NCBI GenBank assembly: GCA_030524785.1
Contig: JAUNFZ010000032.1
Span: 1 to 32,050, forward strand
Direction of reading: 5' to 3'
DNA length: 32,050 bases
From: Eubacteriales bacterium
GTDB lineage: Bacteria; Bacillota; Clostridia; Lachnospirales; Lachnospiraceae
The position numbers and the translations under genes are program-made. The notes beneath the pieces are model-generated. The model made no database searches and was not told the origin of the DNA. It worked only from the letters and a program-made list of their open reading frames with translations. Below, piece by piece: positions 16,023 through 24,879 of this stretch (position 1 is the stretch's first letter; each line of letters opens with the position of its first letter).

Positions 16023-19000
16023 CTATTTTACCGTCACCTTGCAGGTCACTCTCTTGCTCCCGCTCTTGACCGTAATCACCGCTGTTCCTTTCTTAACCCC
16101 CTTGATTACGCCCTTTGACGTCACCGTCGCCACTTTCTTATTCGAAGTTGCGTAGGTAATCTTCTCATCGCTGTTGGAAGGCGTCAGCTTCGGCTTCAGC
16201 GTCAGCTTCTTTCCTTTTTTCAGCGTTACGCTTGCTTTCACTCCCGTTATATTTGTGGTCTTTGTCGCGGGTACCGTCACCGTGCACACAAATTTCTTGC
16301 TGCCCGATTTCACCGTGATCCTGGCCGTTCCGGCTTTGATCCCCTTAATTACACCCTTCGAGCTTACTGTCGCCACTTTCTTGTTCGACGTGCTGTAGGT
16401 AATCTTATCCTGGCTCGTCACCGGAGAAAGCACCGGTTTCAGCGTGGCTGTTTTTCCTTTCGCCAGCTTCAGGCTCTTTGCCACTCCGCCGATGGCCGTC
16501 GTTTTTACATTCTTCTTCTGTACCGTCACCTTCACTATCTTTGTCAGACCGCTGGCAAGCCTGATCGTCAGGTTCGCGCTTCCCGCTGTCTTCTGGGCCG
16601 TCAGTTTAAAGGTGCCGTTTCGATTTACATTCGTTACTCTCAATATCTTCGTATTGCTGGAAACCACAGACTGCAGGTAATCTCCCTTTGCAAAGCCCGA
16701 GGCCTTAAAAGCAGCCGTCGTCTGCTTCGTTTTCATTACCAGACTGGAGGCCGTCAGGGTAACTGTCGCCTTCAGCTTGCTTCCGTAATTCCTGCTCTCA
16801 CTCAGCCCGCAGCCGGAACATCTTCTTACCTGCTTCTGGGGTGCGAATACGGTCGCTGCCGCAGTGGTCGTCCATGCACCCCACCGGTGGCCGGCAGCTG
16901 CAACCGTCAGGCTGGAGGCTGCAAGTGCTTTCGTTCCCGCTGCGTCACTGAAATATTTTTTGCAGCGGCTGCAGCTATAGTATGCCACATTGCCCGCTGT
17001 AGTGCAGGTGGCTGCGACAGCCTTATGATAGGTCATGCTGTGACCGAGGGCTTTCGTCGTCAAACTGGAGGCTGCAAGTTCCTTCGTTCCCGCTGCGTCG
17101 CTGAAGTATTTTTTGCAGCGGCTGCAGCTATAGTACGCTACATTGCCCGCTGTGGTGCAGGTAGCTGCGACAGCAGCATGGTAAGTCGGGCTGTGGCCAA
17201 GTGCCGCCGTCGTCAGATCGGAGGCTGCAAGTTCCTTCGTTCCCGCTGCGTCGCTAAAGTATTTTTTGCAGCGGCTGCAGCCGTAGTATGCTGCACTGCC
17301 CGCTGTGGTGCAGGTGGCTGCAACAGCTTCATGATGGGTCAGGCTGTGGCCCAACGCGCAAGGGTCATCGTCCTCATCTTTATAAGCCACATCACAAAAT
17401 ACCCGATAATTGCCGCAGTGCATATACAGCCTTATCTTGTCCTCTGACAGTTCTTTCCAGTCAAAAAGCAGCATATTTCCATAGTTTTCCTTGTTGTAAG
17501 GCCAATCATCATTCATGACAATTGTCTTCGTCTGTCCATTTGCAAAGGTTACATCCGCTGACAGACCTGTCGGCGATATCTTCCCTTTTATCACACTTTC
17601 CGGGCAGGTCTTCAATACCATTTTCTGGACAGGTACATATTTTTCAACGCTGATGCTGTATGGGTCGCCTTCCGGTTCATAACCGTTCCAGTATATTATA
17701 ATTTCACATGTTTCGCCCGTCTCCAGCTTAAACATGTTTCCCTCAATAATTTGTCCTACACTTCCACTGTTTTCATTTATCCGGTTTATCCAGACAGATT
17801 CCCAGTTGGCATTGACATTCTTGTCAATAGTAAGATAATATTTTCCGCTTTCTTCCGGCATAAACCGATATACTTCATACCGTGCACTGCTTATAGCAGT
17901 TTCGCGGGATATGCCTTCTTCCAGTTCCATTGCCCCGCATGTATCCGTATCCGTAAACGTATATTCCGCCGATTTGCGCGCAGATGCAATTCCCTGTTCC
18001 AAATCGCCGCAGCGAATACTATACCTGTATGTTTCCGTTGTATCTGTATAGCTCTTTTCTGCCTTCGTATACCAGATATCGTTTCCATAGAGATCTGCCT
18101 CCCCAACTACTTTGGCGGTGGTGCCGTCCGCATAAGTAATCTCTATGTCAAAAATGTCATTAATATCTATTATTTCTGCAAACTCTCTCGGAAGACCTTT
18201 TGCTGCTGCCGAAGTTAATATTGTCTGTATCGATACTGGCGTTTTACCCTCCGTCAGCCTTACCGTGACTTCCTGTGAATCCGTATAAATCTGCAGGCAA
18301 AGCACATATGTTATACCCGCTTTCAGCTTCTTTCCATCTACACGCTTCAGCCCGGAATCGGTGTCTTCATACCACTGGCAGACTGAGCGTTCCCCCGCGT
18401 TTATAATGTAATGGCCGTCATTCTCCGGCGTAAAGGAGAACAGATGATATTTACCTGCGCCCTGAATGTTGAACACGACATTCTCACTGATCGTTTGCAG
18501 TGTTTCGATGTCCAGCAATTCCACATTAAGCTCCACCTCATTTGATGAACGCACCGCATCTCCGCTTTCCGTATTCTGAATTGCCGTAAGCCGGTAAGAA
18601 CCTGTTGATAATTTCTCATTTGTCGTTATTAATTCATTGTTTTCATCCGTAAGCTCATAGCGGAACTGATTTCCCTCTGCATCCGGATTGGCTCCCTCTA
18701 GCCTTACACGACTTCCGTCTGCATAAGTAATATCCGCAAACACTCCGGCCGCATCAATGCCGTCCAATCCGGCAATCAGTTTTTCTTTCCTGCATCCTGC
18801 CTGTACTTCAACAATATCGTTTGAACGGCAAACCGACATTGCAAAGCTGTTTCTTGCCTCTGCGCTGTCAATATCCCAACGCGCGGCAATAATATACTGC
18901 TGTCCGCCTGTCAAAGATACTCTGTATTCGCATGAAGACGTTTGATCTACGTCTACTTCACCTTCCTGCATATCAAATACCCGAATTTCTAAAATATCGC

Positions 19001-21974
19001 AAACATTTAGCGTGATTATATATCTTCCATCCTCCGGTGCAGTATAAAGAGCACTCGCATAGGAACTATATTCCGATTCCATATCTACAGCAGAAGCTTC
19101 CTCGGTAAAAGTATTTTTCTTTGCAGCCTCGCTTTTTGAAAGAATCGTCAGCTTCAACGGATCTTGTATCGCAGCCTGCCATGTTCCTGAAGATATTGAT
19201 GCTCCCAGAAAATAGACACCGGCAGGCAACTCTCCTATTTGATAAAAACTGCGAGTTTCCTCCAAATTCGGTGTTCCGTCTGTATCTGCGCAGTAAATGA
19301 TCGGTTGTATACCTCGCTCGTAAATGTCACTACCATCTATATCAATAATCTTGCTACTGCCATCCTGATATGTAAGCTGCACCTGCGGCCATGTTCTGAG
19401 CCACCAAGCGTCAAGACCTTCTATCAATTCTATATCAGAAGTGTTCCCCGCAAAAGTAATATTATCAACGCGGGTGTCGGTTTCAGGAATCATACGGAAA
19501 CTTCCCTGCGTGCTGCCGTTTTCCCCTTGAAAATATATATAATAGGTTTTTCCGTTTTCGCATGTCACCCACTCAACGAGTCCATTGTCCCAGTTATAAT
19601 CATAACGTAAGTTATCTTCCTGGTATTTATAAACTTTGGACCATATATCCTTTGTATCCAATACATACTTACCATTCTTTTGTTCATCTGCCGTAAATTT
19701 ATACACAGCCGGAGCCGTTACGGAATACTCTTGCCCGGGGATAATTTCCTCAGCTTCCGGGATTGAAATCGTTATCGTTTTTTCTGCCAGCACCTCCCCA
19801 TCACACTGCATTTTTAACGTAAATGTACCCACCGGCAGCCGTTCCCAATCGGTTTCCCCATTCGGCATGTTTACCTGTATATCATCCTTATATAGTGACA
19901 GCTGAATATGTTTCCCGGCATTTTCACACCATCCTTCAAAACAGTAACTGCCATTCCGTGTAGTGCCATACCATGTATCCAGAATATCTTCTGTCCCGTC
20001 TTCATACTCTATCACAGCCTCCGTTTTGACAAGATCAGATTTAGACGTATAAACATTATACTCTGTCTGTGAATCCATGGAAGCAGAAACAATCTGCTTT
20101 TTCTCTGACTCATGTTCAGATTCAGATTCTGTTTCTGTCTGCTGCTGTACTTCTTCCACCCATATGGAGCCGCCTGCATCTAGACCATCTATTTCCTTCA
20201 AAATCACCAGATATTTTTCTCCAGCACCATTCACAGTAAGGTCAATCATCCCCGGATAACCCTCGATCAAAGTTATCCCTGGATAGCCCTCGACCAAAGA
20301 ATAGTCTCCTCCCACCTGAATTCTATGATGCTGTCCTTCCTCCGAATATCGATAATTATAGCATGCCCGTACATCTGCCCCTTCGTTTGCTATGGTTATC
20401 GTGTATTCGCCAGCCTTTTGCGATGTAAAAAGATAGGATTGCACACCATGCCGTCCCAGTTCAAAATTCAATTTTTCTCCCACAGCCAAATTCTGCGCAT
20501 CCTCTGGAAAGCATATCTGGAAGTCTCTTTCCGGACTTTCAAATTCTTTCAATTCCGCTTTCAATCGAAAACTGCCTACAGGTATTCCTCCATAACCCAG
20601 AGTATCCTTTGGAACAGATACCTCATTTCCATTTTCGTCAAGCAAACGCAAATATACCCGTTCTCCTTCTTCGGTATAATCAAACATCCTGCCAATATAC
20701 TGGTCTGTATTCTCGTCGTATTCTTCTCCGCTTTTCCATTGATTTACGACTTCAGTTGAACCGTCAGTATATTCCACCGTAGCCGTGATACCTTCCATCC
20801 CGGGAAGAAACCGAAGCGCATTATATGTTTCCGGAGCCGCCAATGATACTCCTGTCACTTCCTTTTTGTTGCTAAATACCGCAGTGCCGCAAGACGAACC
20901 ATACTCATTTATTATTCTCAGTATATATTCTGTCCCGGCCTCCAACGCCGTAGCAGCAGTACATGTATTGTCATATCCGAGCTGATATCTATCAATTACA
21001 GTTATCTGGTCACCGGATACCTTATATAACCTCGCCGTAACTTCACATTCATTATTTACTATTTTCAATTTATAATTCCCTGTTTCAGCGGGGACGAAAG
21101 AATACAGGCGCTCCTCCTGAGCTTCAGCCATATTGTATTCTATCACTGTACCCAGAGTCATCTCCTGTTTCGGCTCAAAACCTTTGATAGTAACTGGTTG
21201 AGTTGCTCGTACTCCCGTATATTCATTCTGATATAGAACTTCAACAATCACATTCATTGGCCCAACGGGGATTGTACGATAAAAATCCATACTTACCAGC
21301 CCATTTTCATCTTGTAGTGTCGGATACAAAACCTCCCCGCTCTTTGGCAGATACGCCTGAGACTGCAAACCGTTTACGGTTTCTGTAGTCCCATCCGTAT
21401 AAGTCACTTCTGCTCTTATATCAATGCCTCTTTCTAACTCCTGCACAGTATAAACTTCCTGCACATCATACAAGCAAATACTTTCAACTTTTATTCTATC
21501 AATGTCTTCACTCTCCTGCTGCTCTGCACTATCTAACAATGTCATCTCAGCAGATGCATCAAGAATGAGTTCTTCCTCTCCAAGAATAAGCTCTGCTTCC
21601 TCTAAATAATCTGTATTCACAGCAGGAGTTTCTTCCTCTATGGCTATTTCAGCAGACGACTGTATTTCCTCTGATATTTCTGCCACAGAAGTTTCTGTTG
21701 TCAAAGCTTCTGTCTCCATTGTCACTTCCGCCACTGGAATTTCCGCTGCCGAAACTTCCTCCTCCATCTCTGCCACCACTTCTACTGCCGGAACTTCCGC
21801 TTCCGTCTCTGCCACCACTTCTGCCGTCGAAGGTCCCGCTTCCGTCTCTGCCATCGGCATTTCTACCGCCGCTTCTGCCGCCGGAATTTCTTCCGCATAC
21901 ACAAATCCCTCTGCGGGAACAGCGGTGAAGGCCAGCGTAAATGCCAACGCCAACGCAATCTTTCTTTTTCTCAT
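16023..21974 (-). CDS. Giant secreted Ig-like/PPC/Big2 repeat surface protein
   Basis: A 1983-aa exported protein of unknown function. A signal peptide covers about residues 1-27 (ends VYA-EE). Residues 28-155 are Glu/Ala/Val/Thr-rich low complexity with short imperfect repeats. Seven Ig-like modules begin at about 163, 375, 627, 835, 1052, 1245 and 1450, each marked by a TYxDG-like strand (TYTDGTTE, EYTDGSTE, EYEDGTED, TYQDGSSK, TYADGSRV, TYADGTTA, TFANGQTK). Each of the first six is followed by a PPC-like domain with a (F/Y)-x-(P/A)-x(2-4)-G-x-Y strand (YSFVPAETGNY, LFSFTPENDGHY). Three 51-aa Cys/His repeats cover about 1540-1692. Two Big2-type domains ending in GVIKG-TA-ITVKSGSK close the chain. 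There is no LPxTG, SLH or choline-binding motif, so how it stays on the cell is unclear. AGGGAGG precedes the ATG. Confidence 0.9.
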   Translation of the reverse strand: MRKRKIALALAFTLAFTAVPAEGFVYAEEIPAAEAAVEMPMAETEAGPSTAEVVAETEAEVPAVEVVAEMEEEVSAAEIPVAEVTMETEALTTETSVAEISEEIQSSAEIAIEEETPAVNTDYLEEAELILGEEELILDASAEMTLLDSAEQQESEDIDRIKVESICLYDVQEVYTVQELERGIDIRAEVTYTDGTTETVNGLQSQAYLPKSGEVLYPTLQDENGLVSMDFYRTIPVGPMNVIVEVLYQNEYTGVRATQPVTIKGFEPKQEMTLGTVIEYNMAEAQEERLYSFVPAETGNYKLKIVNNECEVTARLYKVSGDQITVIDRYQLGYDNTCTAATALEAGTEYILRIINEYGSSCGTAVFSNKKEVTGVSLAAPETYNALRFLPGMEGITATVEYTDGSTEVVNQWKSGEEYDENTDQYIGRMFDYTEEGERVYLRLLDENGNEVSVPKDTLGYGGIPVGSFRLKAELKEFESPERDFQICFPEDAQNLAVGEKLNFELGRHGVQSYLFTSQKAGEYTITIANEGADVRACYNYRYSEEGQHHRIQVGGDYSLVEGYPGITLIEGYPGMIDLTVNGAGEKYLVILKEIDGLDAGGSIWVEEVQQQTETESESEHESEKKQIVSASMDSQTEYNVYTSKSDLVKTEAVIEYEDGTEDILDTWYGTTRNGSYCFEGWCENAGKHIQLSLYKDDIQVNMPNGETDWERLPVGTFTLKMQCDGEVLAEKTITISIPEAEEIIPGQEYSVTAPAVYKFTADEQKNGKYVLDTKDIWSKVYKYQEDNLRYDYNWDNGLVEWVTCENGKTYYIYFQGENGSTQGSFRMIPETDTRVDNITFAGNTSDIELIEGLDAWWLRTWPQVQLTYQDGSSKIIDIDGSDIYERGIQPIIYCADTDGTPNLEETRSFYQIGELPAGVYFLGASISSGTWQAAIQDPLKLTILSKSEAAKKNTFTEEASAVDMESEYSSYASALYTAPEDGRYIITLNVCDILEIRVFDMQEGEVDVDQTSSCEYRVSLTGGQQYIIAARWDIDSAEARNSFAMSVCRSNDIVEVQAGCRKEKLIAGLDGIDAAGVFADITYADGSRVRLEGANPDAEGNQFRYELTDENNELITTNEKLSTGSYRLTAIQNTESGDAVRSSNEVELNVELLDIETLQTISENVVFNIQGAGKYHLFSFTPENDGHYIINAGERSVCQWYEDTDSGLKRVDGKKLKAGITYVLCLQIYTDSQEVTVRLTEGKTPVSIQTILTSAAAKGLPREFAEIIDINDIFDIEITYADGTTAKVVGEADLYGNDIWYTKAEKSYTDTTETYRYSIRCGDLEQGIASARKSAEYTFTDTDTCGAMELEEGISRETAISSARYEVYRFMPEESGKYYLTIDKNVNANWESVWINRINENSGSVGQIIEGNMFKLETGETCEIIIYWNGYEPEGDPYSISVEKYVPVQKMVLKTCPESVIKGKISPTGLSADVTFANGQTKTIVMNDDWPYNKENYGNMLLFDWKELSEDKIRLYMHCGNYRVFCDVAYKDEDDDPCALGHSLTHHEAVAATCTTAGSAAYYGCSRCKKYFSDAAGTKELAASDLTTAALGHSPTYHAAVAATCTTAGNVAYYSCSRCKKYFSDAAGTKELAASSLTTKALGHSMTYHKAVAATCTTAGNVAYYSCSRCKKYFSDAAGTKALAASSLTVAAAGHRWGAWTTTAAATVFAPQKQVRRCSGCGLSESRNYGSKLKATVTLTASSLVMKTKQTTAAFKASGFAKGDYLQSVVSSNTKILRVTNVNRNGTFKLTAQKTAGSANLTIRLASGLTKIVKVTVQKKNVKTTAIGGVAKSLKLAKGKTATLKPVLSPVTSQDKITYSTSNKKVATVSSKGVIKGIKAGTARITVKSGSKKFVCTVTVPATKTTNITGVKASVTLKKGKKLTLKPKLTPSNSDEKITYATSNKKVATVTSKGVIKGVKKGTAVITVKSGSKRVTCKVTVK
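16915..17373 (-). repeat. Three tandem 153-bp repeats in the surface-protein gene
   Basis: In-frame repeats start at 16915, 17068 and 17221, exactly 153 bases (51 codons) apart; the last boundary is approximate. Copies 2 and 3 are nearly identical over their first 70 bases. Each unit encodes ALGHS, a THH/TYH pair, AATCTTAG, a CSRCKKYFSDAAG block and a LAAS tail. That gives one Cys followed by a CxxC pair plus His residues. Confidence 0.9.
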
Positions 21975-22008
21975 TTTTCCTCCCTCTCCCCTGTCGGACA
22001 GAAATTTT

Positions 22009-22062
22009 ATGGTAATAAAAAAGACATCGAAAAAACACTTCCGAATGTCTGTCTATCACCAT
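22009..22062 (-). promoter_or_regulatory. Long hairpin in the surface-gene leader
   Basis: In the transcript, ATGGTGATA pairs with TATTACCAT, AGACAT with ATGTCT, and CGGAA with TTTCG. This makes an almost continuous imperfect hairpin of 54 bases, with a TTTTTT run after the inner stem. It lies between the promoter (22092-22122) and the ribosome site. An upstream GACAGA (twice) could pair instead with TCTGTC near the ribosome site, so attenuation is possible. Confidence 0.45.
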
Positions 22063-22091
22063 CTGTCACGCAGGGAAATATTATTAATTAT

Positions 22092-22122
22092 ATTATACAT
22101 CACCCCCCCCCTCATGATGCAA
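22092..22122 (-). promoter_or_regulatory. Promoter with nine-G spacer tract, surface-protein gene
   Basis: Minus strand: -35 TTGCAT (22117-22122) and consensus -10 TATAAT (22092-22097), with a 19-base spacer. Nine consecutive G (22103-22111 on the plus strand as C) occupy the spacer. The spacer is two bases over the 17-base optimum. Confidence 0.55.
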
Positions 22123-22174
22123 GCTATTTTTCCGTTTTTGCAGCTTTTTACAGTACTTTTTTACATTTTTTCCT

Positions 22175-22993
22175 TTACCCCTCACGGATATACTCCACGA
22201 TTCCAGCGCATACGGCTTCTGCCACTGTTTCCTGATATTCTTCGCCGGAAAGCCGCTCCGCTTCCGCCGCGTTGCTCAGGAACCCACATTCTACAATGAC
22301 CGTGGGCGTCTGCGTCTTTCGCAGAATATAATAACTGTCGTTCGGCTTTATTTCTCTTGCCCTCTCCACCTGAGGCATTGCATTTAACGCTTCCTGAAGA
22401 ATGGAGGCCAGCTTTCTCCCCTGGGCGGAATTTTCATAGAAAAATACCTGCGGTCCGCAGACGGATTCCTGTGTATAGCTGTTCTGATGAATACTGACGG
22501 CCAGTACGGCTTCCGTCTCGTCAATCATGGCACAGCGGCGTTTCATATCCTGCTGCTTTTTGTTTGCCTCTCCCTCATCATACAGGCCATTGTCCGTCTC
22601 TCTCGTCATAACTACTGTGACGTCCTGCTGCTCCAGCAGCGTTTTCAGTTTTCCGGCAATCGCAAGATTAATCTCTTTTTCCAGCGCTCCGTTGATTCCC
22701 ACTTTTCCTGCGTCGATTCCTCCATGGCCGGCATCCACCACCACCGTAATCTTATCCTGTACTGTAGTTCCCGCATTTTCCTGCTTCTTTGATGCTCCCG
22801 TATTATCCTGTTCCCCCGACGCTCCCGCATTAGCCTGTGCCTTTGCCCCCTCTGTGGAGCTTTGTCCCTCAATGATCTGCGTTTTTGCCCGGCTTCCGAC
22901 GGACAGCCCGGCTCCCAGCCTGCCTATGTAAAAGGAACAGAGCAATATCAAAAGCGTCATGGCAAACTCCAGCGTTCTCTTTTCTCTGCGCAC
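22175..22993 (-). CDS. Membrane-anchored N-acetylmuramoyl-L-alanine amidase (Amidase_3, CwlD-like)
   Basis: Cleaves the amide bond between MurNAc and L-Ala in peptidoglycan. I choose the GTG at 22991-22993: GCGGAGG lies seven bases upstream, and residues 1-9 are then a basic head before a single membrane segment (about 10-28). The frame is open to 23044, but that would place the membrane segment mid-chain. Residues 40-78 are a Gly/Ala/Gln/Asn-rich linker. The catalytic domain (about 80-270) has the zinc residues H90 in VVDAGHGGIDAG, E105 in LEKEIN and H169 in SIHQNS, and catalytic E235 in VIVECGFLS. The GH18 gene lies 89 bases upstream, so an envelope or spore-wall pair is likely. CwlD itself is a family guess. 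Confidence 0.88.
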   Translation of the reverse strand: MRREKRTLEFAMTLLILLCSFYIGRLGAGLSVGSRAKTQIIEGQSSTEGAKAQANAGASGEQDNTGASKKQENAGTTVQDKITVVVDAGHGGIDAGKVGINGALEKEINLAIAGKLKTLLEQQDVTVVMTRETDNGLYDEGEANKKQQDMKRRCAMIDETEAVLAVSIHQNSYTQESVCGPQVFFYENSAQGRKLASILQEALNAMPQVERAREIKPNDSYYILRKTQTPTVIVECGFLSNAAEAERLSGEEYQETVAEAVCAGIVEYIREG

Positions 22994-23008
22994 AAAAATA
23001 CCTCCGCC

Positions 23009-23033
23009 GCATATACTTGTTATCAGTATATGC
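23009..23033 (-). promoter_or_regulatory. 9-7-9 palindrome before the amidase gene
   Basis: GCATATACT (23009-23017) and AGTATATGC (23025-23033) form a perfect 9-bp inverted repeat with a 7-base spacer, right before the ribosome site. The right arm includes TATACT in the minus direction, a possible -10. It could be an operator or an mRNA hairpin. Confidence 0.45.
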
Positions 23034-23082
23034 AGCAGAGGCAAAATGTTTCAGCTCCGCTTTGCCGGCGCACTTTAAAAGG

Positions 23083-24783
23083 TCAGCTGACATATTTCAG
23101 AATGACGTCCCAGACGGAATCGTTCTCAAATCCCAATTTCCAGGCGGCCACTCCGGCCAGTCCATAATCCTTAACCAGCGTCATCTTTTCCTCAATGGAT
23201 TTGTCGTCCTCCAGCCATATCTGGTACAGGGAACCGTCGTCGCCTTCAAATTCCGCATAGTTCTGGGCGGTCGTCTCGTCCCAGCTTGCCTCGACATTGT
23301 TGTTGTCCAGAATCTGCTGCGCCTCGTCCATGCCCAGCGCTTCGCTCGTCACCGTGGTCGTTCCGTCTGAGTTCGTAACTGTATTCCACAGACGGGTATA
23401 AAAAGGTATTCCACTGATCAGCTTTTCCGCAGGCACATCCTTTCTCGTGTCCAGGATTCCCTGATTCTCAAACCCGAGGCTTGCCACAGAACCCGCTTCC
23501 TCAGAGCCATAGTAGTGCTCGTCGTATCCCATAACAATTACGTAATCGCATACTTTTCCCAACTCCGCACGGTTATAATGCTCCGAGAACGACATCGGCA
23601 CCGGCACGTCCACAGAGAGTACCAGGCCATTCTTGCGGCACTTCACCGACAGCTCACGAATAAACTGTATGTAACCGTCCGCCGCTTCCTCCGGAATGTT
23701 CTCAAAATCCACATTGATTCCGTCAAATCCAATCTGAATGGCGGAAGCGATCAGCTGATTTTCCATTTTTGTCCTGGATTCCGTGGATTTCAGAACTGCC
23801 GTCGTATCGATCGACTCGCTGAAATTGTCCACCAGCGCCCATACCTCCATGTCATTACTGTGCGCAGTCTCCACATAGTCCGCGTAGGCCAGCGAATCCA
23901 GCGTCCCATCATTGGAAGCAATGGTAAACCATGTGGGCGATATCGTAGTCACGCCTTTGATGTTCGCAATATCGTAAATGATATTGTAGTTGGAATCCAT
24001 ATTGGTAATCTGATGCCACACCAGATTAATCTTGTAATCCTTGGTAACGCTTGTATACTCCGGTTCCTCAAAATCTCTCGTCTGATTCTCCGTTCGCTGT
24101 TCCACCAACCGGTCGTTTTTAATATAACCGATATAGCCGTCCTGTGTCAGCACTCCTGTCCAGTCCTCCATGGGCTGCAGGATGGTAACAACCTCATTTT
24201 TCTCCAGCTCCCGCAGAATCGGACTTTTAATGCCGCCCTGATAGCGAAGTTTCGCCTTTTTCCGTATGCTTGCGACCTCTCTCTCGCCCCACTCGTTGGT
24301 AATCACAATGCGGTTCGGTTCCTCAAACACAGCATAATCAAAATTCGTATATTTCTGAACAAAATCAAGGGCCACATATGTTTTCGTGCCGTCCACTTTT
24401 ACAATCTCATAATTCTCCGTGTTCGTTTTACCCGTAGCCGTATATTTATTTCCGCCCGCCGGAATCTCAATGATGTCCGTAGGGGTGGTGTACAGCATAA
24501 GGTTTGCCTCAGAATCCCAGTAAAACCGGTCGTTCAGCTCATTCTTTACAGCCTCAAAGTCCACGTAACATGTATCGCCCGATACTATGCCCTTATACTC
24601 CGATACCTCGTCCTGTATCACCAGAGCTGCCTCGTCCGCATTGTTCAAATGAAAATATTCTTCCCCGCTCATCACTTCGGATGTAGGTGTATATTTCTTT
24701 ACCAGGTTTGTCACAATCCCGATCACCGCCACAATAATCACCAATATCAGTACGGCGAGAACAGGAGCCGCCTTCTTTTTCAT
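23083..24783 (-). CDS. Membrane-anchored GH18-family glycosidase with SH3 domain
   Basis: A 566-aa envelope protein. The start is the ATG at 24781-24783, with GGAGG eight bases upstream; an in-frame GTG three codons earlier overlaps that site. Domains: membrane anchor (about 5-27), a copper-amine-oxidase-N-like/stalk region (about 38-165), a bacterial SH3 domain (about 172-230) and a GH18 (chitinase-type) domain (about 245-566). The GH18 acid motif DGINVDFEN is intact (354-362, catalytic Glu about 361), with VIVMGYDEHYYG and a terminal W (AAWKLG) as in active enzymes. The family includes YaaH/SleL-type N-acetylglucosaminidases that cut spore cortex or cell wall; substrate is inferred. It is probably co-transcribed with the amidase gene downstream. 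Confidence 0.9.
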   Translation of the reverse strand: MKKKAAPVLAVLILVIIVAVIGIVTNLVKKYTPTSEVMSGEEYFHLNNADEAALVIQDEVSEYKGIVSGDTCYVDFEAVKNELNDRFYWDSEANLMLYTTPTDIIEIPAGGNKYTATGKTNTENYEIVKVDGTKTYVALDFVQKYTNFDYAVFEEPNRIVITNEWGEREVASIRKKAKLRYQGGIKSPILRELEKNEVVTILQPMEDWTGVLTQDGYIGYIKNDRLVEQRTENQTRDFEEPEYTSVTKDYKINLVWHQITNMDSNYNIIYDIANIKGVTTISPTWFTIASNDGTLDSLAYADYVETAHSNDMEVWALVDNFSESIDTTAVLKSTESRTKMENQLIASAIQIGFDGINVDFENIPEEAADGYIQFIRELSVKCRKNGLVLSVDVPVPMSFSEHYNRAELGKVCDYVIVMGYDEHYYGSEEAGSVASLGFENQGILDTRKDVPAEKLISGIPFYTRLWNTVTNSDGTTTVTSEALGMDEAQQILDNNNVEASWDETTAQNYAEFEGDDGSLYQIWLEDDKSIEEKMTLVKDYGLAGVAAWKLGFENDSVWDVILKYVS

Positions 24784-24817
24784 TCCTTGCACCTCCGAAA
24801 TGTAATTATCCTTTTAG

Positions 24818-24847
24818 AGTATATCACATTTCAGCTCCTACTTCTAA
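24818..24847 (-). promoter_or_regulatory. Possible promoter of the GH18 gene
   Basis: Minus strand: TATACT (24818-24823) with a weak -35 TTAGAA (24842-24847), 18-base spacer, 34 bases before the ATG. Confidence 0.4.
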
Positions 24848-24879
24848 CATATTTCGACTTTTTCAGAAAATCTTCACAA

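Noticed and set aside
16915..17373. CRISPR array
   Set aside because: The regular repeats are in-frame protein repeats with no variable spacers and no cas genes nearby.
21649..22062. Minus-strand Gly/Arg/Ser-rich open frame in the surface-gene N-terminal region
   Set aside because: It is an out-of-frame reading of the GAA/GCN-rich low-complexity segment, and its start lies in the leader hairpin with no good ribosome site.
21975..22174. Cyclic di-GMP (GEMM) riboswitch upstream of the surface protein
   Set aside because: Such switches often precede surface genes, but the conserved tetraloop-receptor and core sequences are not present.
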